A DNA stretch of 64,000 bases from Bacteroidaceae bacterium (GCA_017555845.1 JAFZFO010000037.1:100058-164057), one strand, 5' to 3'; shown: positions 36,735-46,850, counted from the stretch's first letter. Notes: generated from the letters alone by a model not told the origin. Made by a program: numbers and translations.

Positions 36735-39563
36735 TCAATGAGCCTCTAACCAATTGACACCCCAACCATAGTCGGCAATCAATGGTACGCTTAGCGCAAT
36801 GGCATTCTGCATTTCACTGGTTACAATCTCAAGCACGATATCCTTCTCGCTCGGGTGCACATTGAAGTTCAACTCATCGTGCACCTGCAGAATCATTGTC
36901 GATTCCAAGGATGCAGCCTTGAAGCGCTTGTATATGTTTATCATGGCAACCTTGATGATATCGGCTGCACTACCCTGAATTGGCGCATTCACGGCATTAC
37001 GCTCGGCATAACCGCGCACAACTGCATTGTGTGAATTGATATCGGGGAGATAACGTTTACGACGGTATATAGTCTCGACGTATCCCTTTTCCTTAGCCTC
37101 CTGCTTGCAGCTTTCTATATACTGCTGCACGCCGCTGTATGTGGCAAAATAGTTCTCAATAAGCTCCTTTGCCTCACGACGGTCCATATTCATTCTCTCG
37201 GCAAGTCCAAAGACAGAGATACCATATATTATACCGAAGTTAGCCACTTTCGCCTTACGTCGTTCATCCTTTGTAACCTCATCTATAGGCTTTTTATAGA
37301 CCTTTGCAGCTGTTGCAGCATGAATGTCGTAGCCGCTACGGAAGTCATCTATCATATTCTTGTCACCACTCAGATGCGCCATGATACGCAGCTCAATCTG
37401 TGAATAGTCGACCGAGAGGAACAGGCATCCCTCATCGGGCACAAAAGCCTTGCGAACCTCCTTGCCATCCTCGTCGCGGATTGGGATGTTCTGCAGGTTA
37501 GGATTACTTGAACTCAATCGGCCTGTAGCAGTCACAGTCTGGTTATATGACGTATGTATCTTGCCGGTCTTTGGATTGACAAGTTCGGGCAAGGCATCGA
37601 TGTATGTGCTGAGCAATTTCTTCAGTCCACGGTATTGCAGAATATCTTTTACAATAGGGTGGCGGTTCTGCAACTGAGCAAGCACCTCCTCCGATGTCAC
37701 AAACTGGCCTGTCTTGGTCTTTTTTGGCTTGTCAACAATCTTGAGCTTACCAAAAAGAATATCGCCGACCTGTTTTGGGGATGCTATGTTGAAAGGCTCG
37801 CCGGCAAGTGAATATATATGCTCCTCAATATCGGCAAGGCGCTTACTGAACAGAGCCGATGTATCCTTCAAGGCCGCAGTATCTATTCTCGCTCCATTGC
37901 GTTCCATGTAGGCAAGTACTGGAACAAGAGGCATCTCTATATTGTAGAACAACTCCTCGATACCCTCTTTTTTCAACTCCTCCTGCAATATATTCTTCAG
38001 TTTGAGAGTCACATCTGCATCCTCGCACGCATAATCACATACAAGGGAAGGAGCAACATCGCGCATACTCTTTTGGCCGCGTCCCTTTTCTCCGATAAGC
38101 TCCTCAATCCTTATAGTTTCATAGTTGAGATAGATTTCGGCAAGATAGTCCATCCCGTGGAAAAGTTCGGGCTGCAGGACATAATGGGCAATCATTGTAT
38201 CGAAAAGTTTTCCGCGCACCTCAATTCCATAGTTGGCAAGAACTGTTATGTCATATTTCAAATTCTGACCAACCTTCTCAATCTCCTCGTTTTCGAAAAC
38301 CTCACGCAAAATTTCAAGACGCGGCAACACCTTCTCTCTTTCGGCAGGCATTGTCACATAGAACGCCTCATTCTCCTTGACAGAGAAGCTTACACCCACC
38401 AATTCAGCATCAATAGCGACGGTACTTGTGGTTTCAGTGTCAAAGCACACTGTTTTGTAATTTTTCAGTGTACGGGCTAAAACGGCTATATCTTCTTCTG
38501 TTTCAACGAGTTTATATACATTTTGTATATCTTTTAACGTCAAATGGCTCGATTTTTTTTCTTCACCCGTATCTTCGGTCGCAAAAAAATCAAAGAGAGT
38601 GCCTTGAAGAGAGTCCTGTTTTGCAGTTTTTTTGTTCGAAGAAGAAACAGTGGTTGTGACAACTGGAGCATCATCAAAAAGTGACGGTGCCTGCTGGTTC
38701 TTCATCACTCTCTCCTTCAATGCGCGTAATTCGTAAAAATTGAAAAGTTGTGAGAGCTCATCTTCATTGGGTGCCTCTCTTTTCAGAGAGTCAAGATCGA
38801 GTTCAACGGGAACATCGGTTTTGATGGTGGCAAGAAATTTACTGAACAGAATCTGTTCCTTGTTTTCCTCGACCTTTGTTTTCAATGCTCCTTTGAGTTC
38901 GGCTGCATTGGCAAGCATATTTTCTATGCTACCGAATTGGGCAATCAATTTCTGTGCTGTCTTTTCTCCAACACCCGGACATCCCGGGATGTTGTCACTT
39001 GAGTCACCCATCAGTCCAAGAAGATCAATTACCTGTCCGGTTGTTTCAATTCCGAACTTCTCCTTGACTCTCTCGACACCCATGACCTCGAACTCCTTGT
39101 CTCCATATTTTGGACGGTATATGAAAGTGGTATCAGAAACCAACTGTCCATAATCCTTATCGGGAGTCATCATATATGTCACGATACCTCTTTTCTCGGC
39201 TTGTTTTGCCAATGTACCTATGACATCATCGGCCTCATAGCCCGGTACTTCAAAAATAGGAATATTATAGGCCTTGATAAATTCCTTGATGACAGGTACC
39301 GATTCCCTGATAACCTCAGGTGTCTCCTCTCGTTGTGCCTTGTACTGTTCATAGGCCTCATGACGGAAAGTAGGACCTTTGGGATCAAAAGCTATTCCTA
39401 TGTGGGTTGGATTCTCCTTTTTCAAGACATCCTCAAGGGTATTTATAAAACCCATGATAGCCGATGTATTGAAACCTTTGGAATTTATTCTTGGATTCTT
39501 TATGAATGCGTAATAGGCACGGTATATGAGCGCGTATGCATCGAGAAGAAATAACTTGTCCAT
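36735..39563 (-). CDS. polA: DNA polymerase I
   Basis: 942 residues with all three domains. The 5' nuclease covers residues 1 to about 290 (LFLLDAYALIYRAYYAF, GYEADDVIGTLA, GDSSDNIPGCPGVGEKTA). The 3'-5' exonuclease (about 345-530) keeps its acidic residues: CFDTETTS, NLKYDITVLANYG and ACEDADVTLKL, so proofreading is expected. The polymerase has motif A VDYSQIELRIMAHLSGD near residue 716, motif B KVANFGIIYGISVFGLAERM, and motif C ILQVHDELNF near residue 894. It fills repair gaps and removes RNA primers. Confidence 0.98.
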   Translation of the reverse strand: MDKLFLLDAYALIYRAYYAFIKNPRINSKGFNTSAIMGFINTLEDVLKKENPTHIGIAFDPKGPTFRHEAYEQYKAQREETPEVIRESVPVIKEFIKAYNIPIFEVPGYEADDVIGTLAKQAEKRGIVTYMMTPDKDYGQLVSDTTFIYRPKYGDKEFEVMGVERVKEKFGIETTGQVIDLLGLMGDSSDNIPGCPGVGEKTAQKLIAQFGSIENMLANAAELKGALKTKVEENKEQILFSKFLATIKTDVPVELDLDSLKREAPNEDELSQLFNFYELRALKERVMKNQQAPSLFDDAPVVTTTVSSSNKKTAKQDSLQGTLFDFFATEDTGEEKKSSHLTLKDIQNVYKLVETEEDIAVLARTLKNYKTVCFDTETTSTVAIDAELVGVSFSVKENEAFYVTMPAEREKVLPRLEILREVFENEEIEKVGQNLKYDITVLANYGIEVRGKLFDTMIAHYVLQPELFHGMDYLAEIYLNYETIRIEELIGEKGRGQKSMRDVAPSLVCDYACEDADVTLKLKNILQEELKKEGIEELFYNIEMPLVPVLAYMERNGARIDTAALKDTSALFSKRLADIEEHIYSLAGEPFNIASPKQVGDILFGKLKIVDKPKKTKTGQFVTSEEVLAQLQNRHPIVKDILQYRGLKKLLSTYIDALPELVNPKTGKIHTSYNQTVTATGRLSSSNPNLQNIPIRDEDGKEVRKAFVPDEGCLFLSVDYSQIELRIMAHLSGDKNMIDDFRSGYDIHAATAAKVYKKPIDEVTKDERRKAKVANFGIIYGISVFGLAERMNMDRREAKELIENYFATYSGVQQYIESCKQEAKEKGYVETIYRRKRYLPDINSHNAVVRGYAERNAVNAPIQGSAADIIKVAMINIYKRFKAASLESTMILQVHDELNFNVHPSEKDIVLEIVTSEMQNAIALSVPLIADYGWGVNWLEAH

Positions 39564-39601
39564 TTCAAATTAAGATTAACTGTTTGTAAAAATACATATT
39601 T

Positions 39602-39635
39602 TTTGCCACTTTCCTTTGCTTTTTTATTACTTTTG
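39602..39635 (+). promoter_or_regulatory. Promoter of the polyprenyl synthase gene
   Basis: TTTG (39602-39605), 22-nt spacer (slightly long), TACTTTTG (39628-39635), exact -7 box. Start of transcription near 39642, about 46 nt before the ATG. Confidence 0.55.
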
Positions 39636-39687
39636 CAACGAAACAGTGTTTAAAGTTTTTGTTTGAACTGTCACATACTCATCCATC

Positions 39688-40662
39688 ATGGATTTATTGT
39701 CAACCATAAAAAAAACTATTGAGCAGGAAATTGCCGATTTCAACGACTATTTCAAGTCATTGTTGAAAAGTGATGTCATGCTTATGAATGATGCATTGTC
39801 ATTCCTCAGCGAGTCTGTTGGAAAAATGATGCGTCCAATGCTTGTCATACTGGTTTCAAAGAGTATCGGCAATGTGGATGAGAAAAACTTCTCGGCAGCA
39901 GCAGCTGTTGAAATGCTACACACAGCAAGCCTGTTGCATGATGACGTCATTGACGAGAGCAACAAACGCCGTGGACGCCCATCACTGAACACACGTTTCA
40001 ACAACAACGTGGCAGTGCTTACCGGCGACTATATGTTTTCAATGGCACTCAACTGCACAGCCAAGACCGGTGACATACGCGTAATAGATGCCATTTCAAT
40101 AATGGGACGTGACTTGCCAAACGGCGAGGTAATGCAGGTTGAACTGCAACAGAACGGTTCGTACAGCGAAGAGAACTACTTGAAGGTCATATATTACAAG
40201 ACAGCTTCTCTGTTTGTGTGTTGCGCTGCATGTGCCGTATATACAGCAGGTGGAAGTGATGAATATGTTGAAAAGTTCAGCAATTACGCAAAATATGCCG
40301 GACTCTGTTTCCAGATGAAGGATGATATATTCGACTATTACAGCAATGACATTGGAAAACCTACCGGCAGCGACATGAGCGAAGGTAAAATAACATTGCC
40401 TGCCCTGTATGTCTTGCGCACAAGTTCCAACCCACTTCTTCAGCCTATAAAGGAAAAGCTGTCAAATGGAATATATCTCGATGAAAAGGAGATAGAAACA
40501 TTGATTGAGATTTCAAAGAATGAGGGTGGTATCGATTATACAAACAGCTGCATAGAAAACTACCGCAACATGGCAATAGAGTCCATACCCGAAGATATTG
40601 AAAACGAGTACCGCGATGCACTGATTGCATATATCGACTACGTGATATCAAGAGAGAAATGA
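39688..40662 (+). CDS. ispB: All-trans polyprenyl diphosphate synthase (IspB-like)
   Basis: 324 residues. The first aspartate-rich motif is LLHDDVIDESNKRRGRPSLN near residue 85 and the second is QMKDDIFDYYSND near residue 212, with GEVMQVE between them. The small residues before the first motif (EMLHTASL) suggest a long-chain product. It condenses isopentenyl diphosphate to make the side chain of menaquinone, which would serve the fumarate reductase encoded at the right end of the window. Chain length is inferred, not read directly. Confidence 0.93.
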   Translation: MDLLSTIKKTIEQEIADFNDYFKSLLKSDVMLMNDALSFLSESVGKMMRPMLVILVSKSIGNVDEKNFSAAAAVEMLHTASLLHDDVIDESNKRRGRPSLNTRFNNNVAVLTGDYMFSMALNCTAKTGDIRVIDAISIMGRDLPNGEVMQVELQQNGSYSEENYLKVIYYKTASLFVCCAACAVYTAGGSDEYVEKFSNYAKYAGLCFQMKDDIFDYYSNDIGKPTGSDMSEGKITLPALYVLRTSSNPLLQPIKEKLSNGIYLDEKEIETLIEISKNEGGIDYTNSCIENYRNMAIESIPEDIENEYRDALIAYIDYVISREK

Positions 40663-40677
40663 TATAGAAAACAAAAT

Positions 40678-40708
40678 AAAAATGTCCCGACAAAATCGGG
40701 ACATTTTT
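40678..40708. terminator. Terminator between ispB and deoC
   Basis: AAAATGTCCCGA and TCGGGACATTTT pair around CAAAA with flanking A and T runs, so it can work for both convergent genes. Confidence 0.88.
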
Positions 40709-40730
40709 ATTTATAATGGCGATGTTCAAA

Positions 40731-41666
40731 TCAGAAGAACTTTACTTCCTCGCCAACAATCTCGCTAAGGCAAAGGTTAGCCAGACGGCTTGTTCCCAAA
40801 CGGAACAGTTCATTGTTCAGCCACTCCTCGCCAAGCAACTCCTTGACGATTGTATAATACACGAGAGCATCGTGCACGGTATTGATACCACCAGCAGGCT
40901 TGAAACCGATCTTGCGGCCTGTCTTCTGGTAATACTCCTTGATTGTCTGACACATTACATACGCAGCCTCGGGAGTTGCGGCAGGAGACTCCTTACCTGT
41001 AGATGTCTTGATGAAATCGGCACCAGAATAAATCGATAGAATCGATGCTTTTTTAATATTCTCGGCTGTTGCAAGAGCGCCAGTCTCAAGGATGACTTTC
41101 AAATGCTTTTCACCACACACGCTCTTCAGTTCCTGAATCTCATCACATACGCCTTCATAATCGCCGCTGAGGAACTTGCCAACACTGAGCACAATGTCAA
41201 TCTCAGTTGCACCATCGTGGATGGCCATGGCGGTCTCGGCAATCTTTATCTCCTGGAATGTCTGTGATGATGGGAAACCACCCGAAACACAAGCTATACC
41301 AACATTCTCAACCTGCAATGTATCGTTTACAATCTTTGCAAAATTAGGATATACACAAATAGCCGCAACATTTTTCAAATCGGGATACTTGTCATCAAAT
41401 TCATTAACCTTTTCAGTGAAAGCCATGACACTCTCCTCACTGTCGGTACATTTGAGGGTAGTGAGGTCAATGCAGTTGAAAAGCAATTTCTTCACATCGA
41501 GTGTATTGTTCTTTTCAACCTTTTCTTCGATAAGCTTCTTTACATTCGCTGCAACCTCATCATCGCTCATAGCATTACTGTATTCGCTTATGACAAAGTC
41601 ATACTTGCTCTCCTCATCGGCGTGGTGATGATGCTCACCGCAACCACAATTTACATGTTCACTCAT
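40731..41666 (-). CDS. deoC: Deoxyribose-phosphate aldolase with His-rich N-terminus
   Basis: 311 residues. The aldolase barrel shows VAAICVYPNF, ACVSGGFPSSQTF, EIDIVLSVG, KVILETGAL and the Schiff-base lysine in ADFIKTSTGKE, then GFKPAGGI. It cleaves 2-deoxyribose-5-phosphate to glyceraldehyde-3-phosphate and acetaldehyde. It is longer than the 220-260 residues of many DeoC proteins; the first 20 residues hold CGCGEHHHHADEE, a possible metal-binding tail, followed by a helical extension. It is the last gene of the mnmG-to-deoC run, four bases after the MazG-like gene. Confidence 0.97.
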   Translation of the reverse strand: MSEHVNCGCGEHHHHADEESKYDFVISEYSNAMSDDEVAANVKKLIEEKVEKNNTLDVKKLLFNCIDLTTLKCTDSEESVMAFTEKVNEFDDKYPDLKNVAAICVYPNFAKIVNDTLQVENVGIACVSGGFPSSQTFQEIKIAETAMAIHDGATEIDIVLSVGKFLSGDYEGVCDEIQELKSVCGEKHLKVILETGALATAENIKKASILSIYSGADFIKTSTGKESPAATPEAAYVMCQTIKEYYQKTGRKIGFKPAGGINTVHDALVYYTIVKELLGEEWLNNELFRLGTSRLANLCLSEIVGEEVKFF

Positions 41667-41670
41667 CTCT

Positions 41671-41997
41671 CTATAATTTTGGATTGTTTATATGTCTTTT
41701 ATTATCTCTTTTTGTCTTTTTATCGAAGTTTTTTTCAAGAGCGGCAGTCAAGTCAACACCAGTCTGGTTTGCTATGCATATGAGCACCCACAACACATCG
41801 GCCAACTCATCGCCGAGCTCACTCTTCTCATTCTCCTTGAATGATTGTTCACCATATTTGCGCGCCATTATACGTGCCACTTCGCCAACCTCCTCAGCAA
41901 GAATGGCAGTGTTTGTAAGTTCGTTGAAATAACGAACACCATACTCCTTGATCCACGCATCAACACGTTGCTGTGCCTCTTTGATTGTCATTGTCAC
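41671..41997 (-). CDS. MazG-like nucleotide pyrophosphohydrolase
   Basis: 108 residues. The Mg-binding acidic motifs are EEVGEVARI and ELGDELADVLW, the EExxE and ExxD signatures of the all-alpha NTP pyrophosphatase family. It is a single-domain enzyme of the RS21-C6/iMazG type, which cleaves (d)NTPs to monophosphates and prefers modified nucleotides. The start overlaps the dtd stop by four bases; an ATG at 41991 is possible. Together with rdgB it adds to nucleotide-pool cleaning genes in this region. Confidence 0.93.
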   Translation of the reverse strand: MTMTIKEAQQRVDAWIKEYGVRYFNELTNTAILAEEVGEVARIMARKYGEQSFKENEKSELGDELADVLWVLICIANQTGVDLTAALEKNFDKKTKRDNKRHINNPKL

Positions 41998-42446
41998 TCT
42001 TTATTCTTTGAATCAATAAAAATTGTTACAGGGCCATCATTGAGTAATCTTACCTTCATGTCTGCTCCAAAAACACCTCGCTGGATAGGTTTGTTTACAG
42101 CAATCTCCATCTCACTGCAGAACTCCTCATACAAGGGTATCGAGATATCAGGCTTGGCAGCCTTGATATACGAAGGACGGTTACCCTTCTTTGTAGATGC
42201 CATAAGGGTAAACTGGCTTACTGCAAGTATATCGCCACCGGCATCTATGACAGAACGGTTCATGACACCATTCTCATCATCAAAAAGACGTATGTTGGCT
42301 ATCTTTTTGGTCAACCAGAGGATATCCTCCCTGTCATCATCTTCTGTTATGCCTACAAAAACAAGTAATCCATTGTGTATCAAAGAAATAACCTCATTAT
42401 CAACGGTTACTGAAGCTTCTTTTACCCTTTGTATAAGTACTCTCAT
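41994..42446 (-). CDS. dtd: D-aminoacyl-tRNA deacylase
   Basis: 150 residues. Hallmarks are MRVLIQRVKEASVTVD at the start, the catalytic SQFTLMAST, RPSYIKAAKP, and the cross-subunit Gly-cisPro motif NDGPVTIFID at the end. The enzyme removes D-amino acids (and glycine from tRNA-Ala) from mischarged tRNA. It overlaps the MazG-like gene by four bases and lies 51 bp after uvrC. Confidence 0.97.
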   Translation of the reverse strand: MRVLIQRVKEASVTVDNEVISLIHNGLLVFVGITEDDDREDILWLTKKIANIRLFDDENGVMNRSVIDAGGDILAVSQFTLMASTKKGNRPSYIKAAKPDISIPLYEEFCSEMEIAVNKPIQRGVFGADMKVRLLNDGPVTIFIDSKNKE

Positions 42447-42497
42447 TACTTTAAACGGTTGTTTTTACTTTCCAATTGCGAAGATACACAAAAAGAG

Positions 42498-44318
42498 CTA
42501 TGATTTCAACCCATTGAATACTATTTCTGCTTTTGCCTTACCTATAACATCAGCAAGCTCTTCAATACCTGCTTTTTTTATTCTCTTGACACTCTTGAAG
42601 TGATTCAACAACAGCTGCTTGCTCTTTTCTCCAATCCCCTTGATATTGTCAAGCTCCGATGCAGTCTGGCGTTTGCTTCGTTTATCACGATGGAATGTTA
42701 TAGCAAAACGGTGCACCTCGTCCTGTATCTGGGACAACAGACGGAACAGCATAGTACCCTGTTTCAATCCTACTATATCTCCATTTTCAGTGATTACTTC
42801 AGATGTCTTGTGTCTGTTGTTCTTTACAAGTCCCAGGACCGGAATATCCAATCCCAATTCACCTTTCACAACACTGGATATTGCATCCATCTGCCCCTTT
42901 CCACCATCGGCAAAAATAATGCTCGGCAACTCCCCGCCATCTTCGACTATACGGCGGTACCGGCGCCCGGCAACCTCGCGCATCGATGCATAATCATCAG
43001 GGCCTTCGACAGTATTTATATTATACTTCCTATAATCTATCTTGCTTGGTTTGAGTTTACGGAACACTACACATGCCGAAACAGCATCACTTCCTTGAAT
43101 GTTTGAATTATCAAAACAATCGATTATTACAGGCAATTTTTCAAGATGCAGGGCCGCCTGTACCTCCTTCATCAGGCGTGTTGTCTTTTGCTCAGGATTC
43201 AGCTTGTCATCCTGCTTTAGACGATCGGCCTTATACTGTTTTACATTCAACTTTGACAATGCAAGCAGACGTGCTTTTTCGCCTTTTTGTGGCACTGTCA
43301 CAACAACACCTTCAATAGGTAATTCAACAATAAAAGGAAGTATTATTTCTTTAGCATTACTATTGAAACGCTCTCTCAATTCCACAATACCCATAGAAAT
43401 CAATTCTTCATCGCTTTCATCGAGCTTTTTGGAATACTCTATAGTAAAAGCCTGGGTAATGCAACCGTTGTTTATATGTAAGAAATTGACAAAGGCACTA
43501 TTCTCATCACTTTCAATTGAAAAGACATCGAGATTTGTCATTGATGAACTGACAACCTCACTCCTTAATCTGAAGTTCTCTATGAGCTTATATTTATTCT
43601 TTATTTCCTGAGCCGATTCGAAATCCAGAGCAGATGCTTTTTCAGCCATTTCAGCGAGAAGATTTTCCTGTAATACTTTAATATCGCCCTTCAATATGGA
43701 TATAACTTCATTGATCATTTTTCCATATTCACAAGCTGATATCTTACCTATACATGGTGCCGGACAATTCTTTATCTGATATTCCAGACAAGAATTTAAC
43801 TTGCCTTGACGCACTGATTCAGGTGTTATATTGAGATTACAGGTTCTTAAAGGATAAATCTTTTTAATCAGTTCAAGCAATGCGTGCAATGCTCCGGCAT
43901 TGGTATAAGGACCGAAGAAATGGCCTTTTCCTTTTTCAATCCTTCGTGTCTTGAACAGTTTTGGAAAATACTCATTGGTAATACATATTGAAGGATATGT
44001 CTTGTCATCCTTCAATAAAACATTATAACGAGGCTTATGCTGCTTGATGAGATTATTCTCAAGAAGCAATGCATCAGCCTCGCTATTTACCACGACATAC
44101 CTGATGTCGGAAATCTTTGCAACAAGCAGTCTTGTCTTTAAAGTCTGCTGTTCTTTATTGAAATAAGAGGATACGCGGCGTTTGAGATTCTTAGCCTTAC
44201 CCACATAAATGATCACACCATTATCATCGAGATATTGATAACATCCGGGCGATTCAGGAAGGCTAAGAACTATACCTTTCAGATACTCGTCTCTTTTTTC
44301 CCTATCCTCTTTTTTCAT
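42498..44318 (-). CDS. uvrC: Excinuclease ABC subunit C
   Basis: 606 residues. An N-terminal GIY-YIG-type nuclease (GCYQYLDDNGVIIYVGKAKNL, about residues 20-40) makes the 3' incision. A C-rich region follows (CNLNITPESV, CLEYQIKNCPAPC), then the UvrBC contact segment, the RNase H-like 5' nuclease (VIIDCFDNSNIQGSDAVSACVVF, IIFADGGKGQMDA) and tandem helix-hairpin-helix LDNIKGIGEKSKQLLLNHF. It completes nucleotide excision with UvrAB. Its ATG overlaps the apt stop by one base (TAATG). Confidence 0.98.
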   Translation of the reverse strand: MKKEDREKRDEYLKGIVLSLPESPGCYQYLDDNGVIIYVGKAKNLKRRVSSYFNKEQQTLKTRLLVAKISDIRYVVVNSEADALLLENNLIKQHKPRYNVLLKDDKTYPSICITNEYFPKLFKTRRIEKGKGHFFGPYTNAGALHALLELIKKIYPLRTCNLNITPESVRQGKLNSCLEYQIKNCPAPCIGKISACEYGKMINEVISILKGDIKVLQENLLAEMAEKASALDFESAQEIKNKYKLIENFRLRSEVVSSSMTNLDVFSIESDENSAFVNFLHINNGCITQAFTIEYSKKLDESDEELISMGIVELRERFNSNAKEIILPFIVELPIEGVVVTVPQKGEKARLLALSKLNVKQYKADRLKQDDKLNPEQKTTRLMKEVQAALHLEKLPVIIDCFDNSNIQGSDAVSACVVFRKLKPSKIDYRKYNINTVEGPDDYASMREVAGRRYRRIVEDGGELPSIIFADGGKGQMDAISSVVKGELGLDIPVLGLVKNNRHKTSEVITENGDIVGLKQGTMLFRLLSQIQDEVHRFAITFHRDKRSKRQTASELDNIKGIGEKSKQLLLNHFKSVKRIKKAGIEELADVIGKAKAEIVFNGLKS

Positions 44319-44851
44319 TATTTTCCTTCCAATGTTAGCAGACAGTCAATCTCTGCATCAGCTGGGAATATATCTCTTCCCTTCAAACCTTCAAGCTCAA
44401 TGATAAAGTTTATATAAACCTTTTTAGGGTTGAGTTTCTGAACAAGATGGTATGCAGCAAGCATGGTTCCGCCAGTAGCAAGAAGATCGTCATGAATCAA
44501 CACAACATCATCTTCACAAATAGCATCTTTGTGGATCTCGATAGTGTCGCGACCATACTCCTTACCATAAGTTTCACTTATTGTTTCAGCAGGGAGTTTA
44601 CCAGGTTTACGAATGGGTACAAAACCTGCGTTAAGTTTTACAGCAAGTGATGATGCCATCACAAAACCTCTTGACTCAATACCGACAATCTTTGTGATAC
44701 CCTTATCCTTGTACAGCTCATACAAGGCATTATCCATCTCACGTAGACATTCTGGTTTTTTAAAGAGTGATGTAACATCCTTAAACTGAATTCCCGGAAT
44801 TGGAAAATCCGGAATGTTTCTCAAGTTCTCAAGCAATAAATCCTTATTCAT
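44318..44851 (-). CDS. apt: Adenine phosphoribosyltransferase
   Basis: 177 residues. N-terminal IPDFPIPGIQFKDVTSL, the middle KIVGIESRGFVMASSLAVKL, FVPIRKPGKLP, and the PRPP-binding motif VVLIHDDLLATGGTM are all present. It salvages adenine to AMP. It is tightly joined to uvrC (one-base overlap). The 63 bp upstream, to the mnmG stop, hold a parS-like palindrome. Confidence 0.97.
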   Translation of the reverse strand: MNKDLLLENLRNIPDFPIPGIQFKDVTSLFKKPECLREMDNALYELYKDKGITKIVGIESRGFVMASSLAVKLNAGFVPIRKPGKLPAETISETYGKEYGRDTIEIHKDAICEDDVVLIHDDLLATGGTMLAAYHLVQKLNPKKVYINFIIELEGLKGRDIFPADAEIDCLLTLEGK

Positions 44852-44889
44852 ATGGTTATGTTTTTAAAAGTTCGAGTTGTTATTCTATA

Positions 44890-44913
44890 CGAATGTTCCA
44901 CGTGGAACATTCG
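44890..44913. promoter_or_regulatory. parS-like ParB binding site
   Basis: A perfect 24-bp palindrome whose central 16-mer, TGTTCCACGTGGAACA at 44894-44909, matches the conserved bacterial parS centromere sequence (TGTTnCACGTGnAACA). ParB-type CTPases load at such sites to organise the origin region for segregation. It lies between the apt start and the mnmG stop, and I found no second copy in the window. A dual role as a hairpin is possible but no U-run follows. Confidence 0.85.
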
Positions 44914-44914
44914 T

Positions 44915-46786
44915 TTATTTCCGCACCAATACCAAGAGTACGTTTATATCACTTGGCGAAACACCAGGTATTCTGCTTGCCTGTGCAAGTGTCTCGGGAT
45001 TAATGGCAGTGAGTTTCTGACGTGCCTCGGTTGATAGTGATTCTATATTGTTGTAATCAAACTTACCTTTTATACGTATATTCTCCAAACGTATCATACG
45101 CTCGGCCAACTCACGTTCACGATCAATATATCCCCTGTATTTAATTTCTATTTCTGTTGCTTCAACAACCTCATCACGGGAAGCACCCAACTTCTCAAGC
45201 TCACGTTTGAGTGGTAGTATATATTCAGCAATACTCTCAATTGTAATCTGTGGGCGCTCAATCAATGAAACCAATTTACATCCGCGCACAAGTGGGGTAG
45301 TGCCAAGTTCCTCAAGTCCCTTATTGATAAGATCGGCTTTGATAGAGAAGTTAGAAATAAACTCTGTCAACTGAGCTATCTGCTCTTTTTTATCACAAAG
45401 CTTCTTATACCTTGCATCACTTGCCAAACCAATAGAATGCGATTTTTCGGTAAGGCGCATATCGGCATTGTCCGAACGCAACAGTATTCTATACTCAGCT
45501 CTTGAAGTAAACATTCTGTATGGCTCATCAACACCTTTTGTTACCAGGTCGTCAATAAGTACACCTATATATGCTTCATCGCGACGCAACACAAACTCCT
45601 TTTTTGAATCTATTTTCAAAGCAGCGTTTATACCTGCAATCAATCCTTGACCGGCAGCCTCTTCATAGCCGGTAGTACCATTTACCTGACCGGCAAAATA
45701 CAAGCCATCTATTACCTTTGATTCGAGTGTATGCTTCAACTGTGTAGGATCAAAGTAGTCATACTCTATCGCATATCCAGGACGGTAAGCAACAGCGTTG
45801 GCAAGTGCCGGTATCTGACGGAGTGCTGTCAACTGCGCCTCCATTGGTAATGATGAGGAGAAACCATTCACATAAATCTCTTGTGTTGTCTCACCCTCGG
45901 GTTCAAGGAACAGAAGATGGCGGTCACGCTCGGCAAAAGTTACAATCTTGGTTTCAATACTTGGACAATATCTTGGACCTATACTCTGTATCTGGCCATT
46001 GTAAAGCGGGGAGTCATCAAGGCTGTCGCGCAATATCCTATGCACCTCTGGGTTAGTGTAACACCCCCAACAAGGCAACTGTTTCAGTTCGCGCTTGGTA
46101 TCATCATATGAAAAACGATGAAAATCGTTATCACCATCCTGAATATCAACCAATTGTAAATTGATTGAACGTTTGTCAAGACGCACCGGTGTACCGGTTT
46201 TCATACGGCCGGATGTTATACCGAATTTAGTTATACTCTCGGTCAATCCTTTGGCAGCAGGCTCAGCAACTCTTCCTCCTTCAATCTGCACCTTGCCTAT
46301 ATGCATAAGTCCGTTAAGGAATGTTCCTGCAGTTATGACCACAGCTCCAGCTCTGAATTCAGCACCCAGCTGGGTCTTTACTCCTTTAACCTTTCCTTCC
46401 TCGACAATAAGTTCGACAGCAATATCCTGCCACATATCAAGGTTAGGAATATTCTCAAGTATTTCTCGCCAATATTGGCTAAATTTCATTCTGTCACACT
46501 GCGCACGTGGACTCCACATTGCAGGTCCCTTGGAACGGTTGAGCATCCTGAACTGGATTGAAGCCTTGTCGGCAACAATAGCAGTGTAACCACCAAGAGC
46601 ATCAATTTCCCTTACAATCTGTCCTTTTGCAATACCACCGATTGCAGGGTTACAGCTCATTTGAGCAATCTTGTTCATATCAATAGTCATAAGGCAAGTC
46701 TTCTTTCCAAGATTTGCCGCAGCTGCCGCAGCCTCGCATCCAGCGTGGCCCGCTCCTATAACCAAAATATCATACTCAAATGTCAC
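44915..46786 (-). CDS. mnmG: tRNA uridine-5-carboxymethylaminomethyl modification enzyme MnmG (GidA)
   Basis: 623 residues. FAD-binding [19 protein letters not shown] at residues 8-26, the signature [37 protein letters not shown], and a second motif [11 protein letters not shown]. The C-terminal helical domain ([13 protein letters not shown] ... [18 protein letters not shown]) is the MnmE contact. With MnmE it modifies the wobble uridine of several tRNAs. In many bacteria this gene lies near oriC and parAB, which fits the adjacent parS site. It has its own near-perfect promoter. Confidence 0.98.
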   Translation of the reverse strand: MTFEYDILVIGAGHAGCEAAAAAANLGKKTCLMTIDMNKIAQMSCNPAIGGIAKGQIVREIDALGGYTAIVADKASIQFRMLNRSKGPAMWSPRAQCDRMKFSQYWREILENIPNLDMWQDIAVELIVEEGKVKGVKTQLGAEFRAGAVVITAGTFLNGLMHIGKVQIEGGRVAEPAAKGLTESITKFGITSGRMKTGTPVRLDKRSINLQLVDIQDGDNDFHRFSYDDTKRELKQLPCWGCYTNPEVHRILRDSLDDSPLYNGQIQSIGPRYCPSIETKIVTFAERDRHLLFLEPEGETTQEIYVNGFSSSLPMEAQLTALRQIPALANAVAYRPGYAIEYDYFDPTQLKHTLESKVIDGLYFAGQVNGTTGYEEAAGQGLIAGINAALKIDSKKEFVLRRDEAYIGVLIDDLVTKGVDEPYRMFTSRAEYRILLRSDNADMRLTEKSHSIGLASDARYKKLCDKKEQIAQLTEFISNFSIKADLINKGLEELGTTPLVRGCKLVSLIERPQITIESIAEYILPLKRELEKLGASRDEVVEATEIEIKYRGYIDRERELAERMIRLENIRIKGKFDYNNIESLSTEARQKLTAINPETLAQASRIPGVSPSDINVLLVLVRK

Positions 46787-46819
46787 CTTGTTTTCTTTTA
46801 TTTGAATTTAAACAACGAA

Positions 46820-46850
46820 CAAAATTAATACAACTTGCCGCATTCTCAAA
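46820..46850 (-). promoter_or_regulatory. Promoter of the mnmG operon
   Basis: On the minus strand TTTG (46847-46850), 19-nt spacer, TAATTTTG (46820-46827), full consensus. Start near 46813, about 27 nt before the ATG. The operon likely runs through apt, uvrC, dtd, mazG-like and deoC. Confidence 0.8.

Noticed and set aside
36735-39563. Proofreading-deficient DNA polymerase I
   Set aside because: The exonuclease acidic residues (DTE, NLKYD, DAD) are all visible, so proofreading appears intact.
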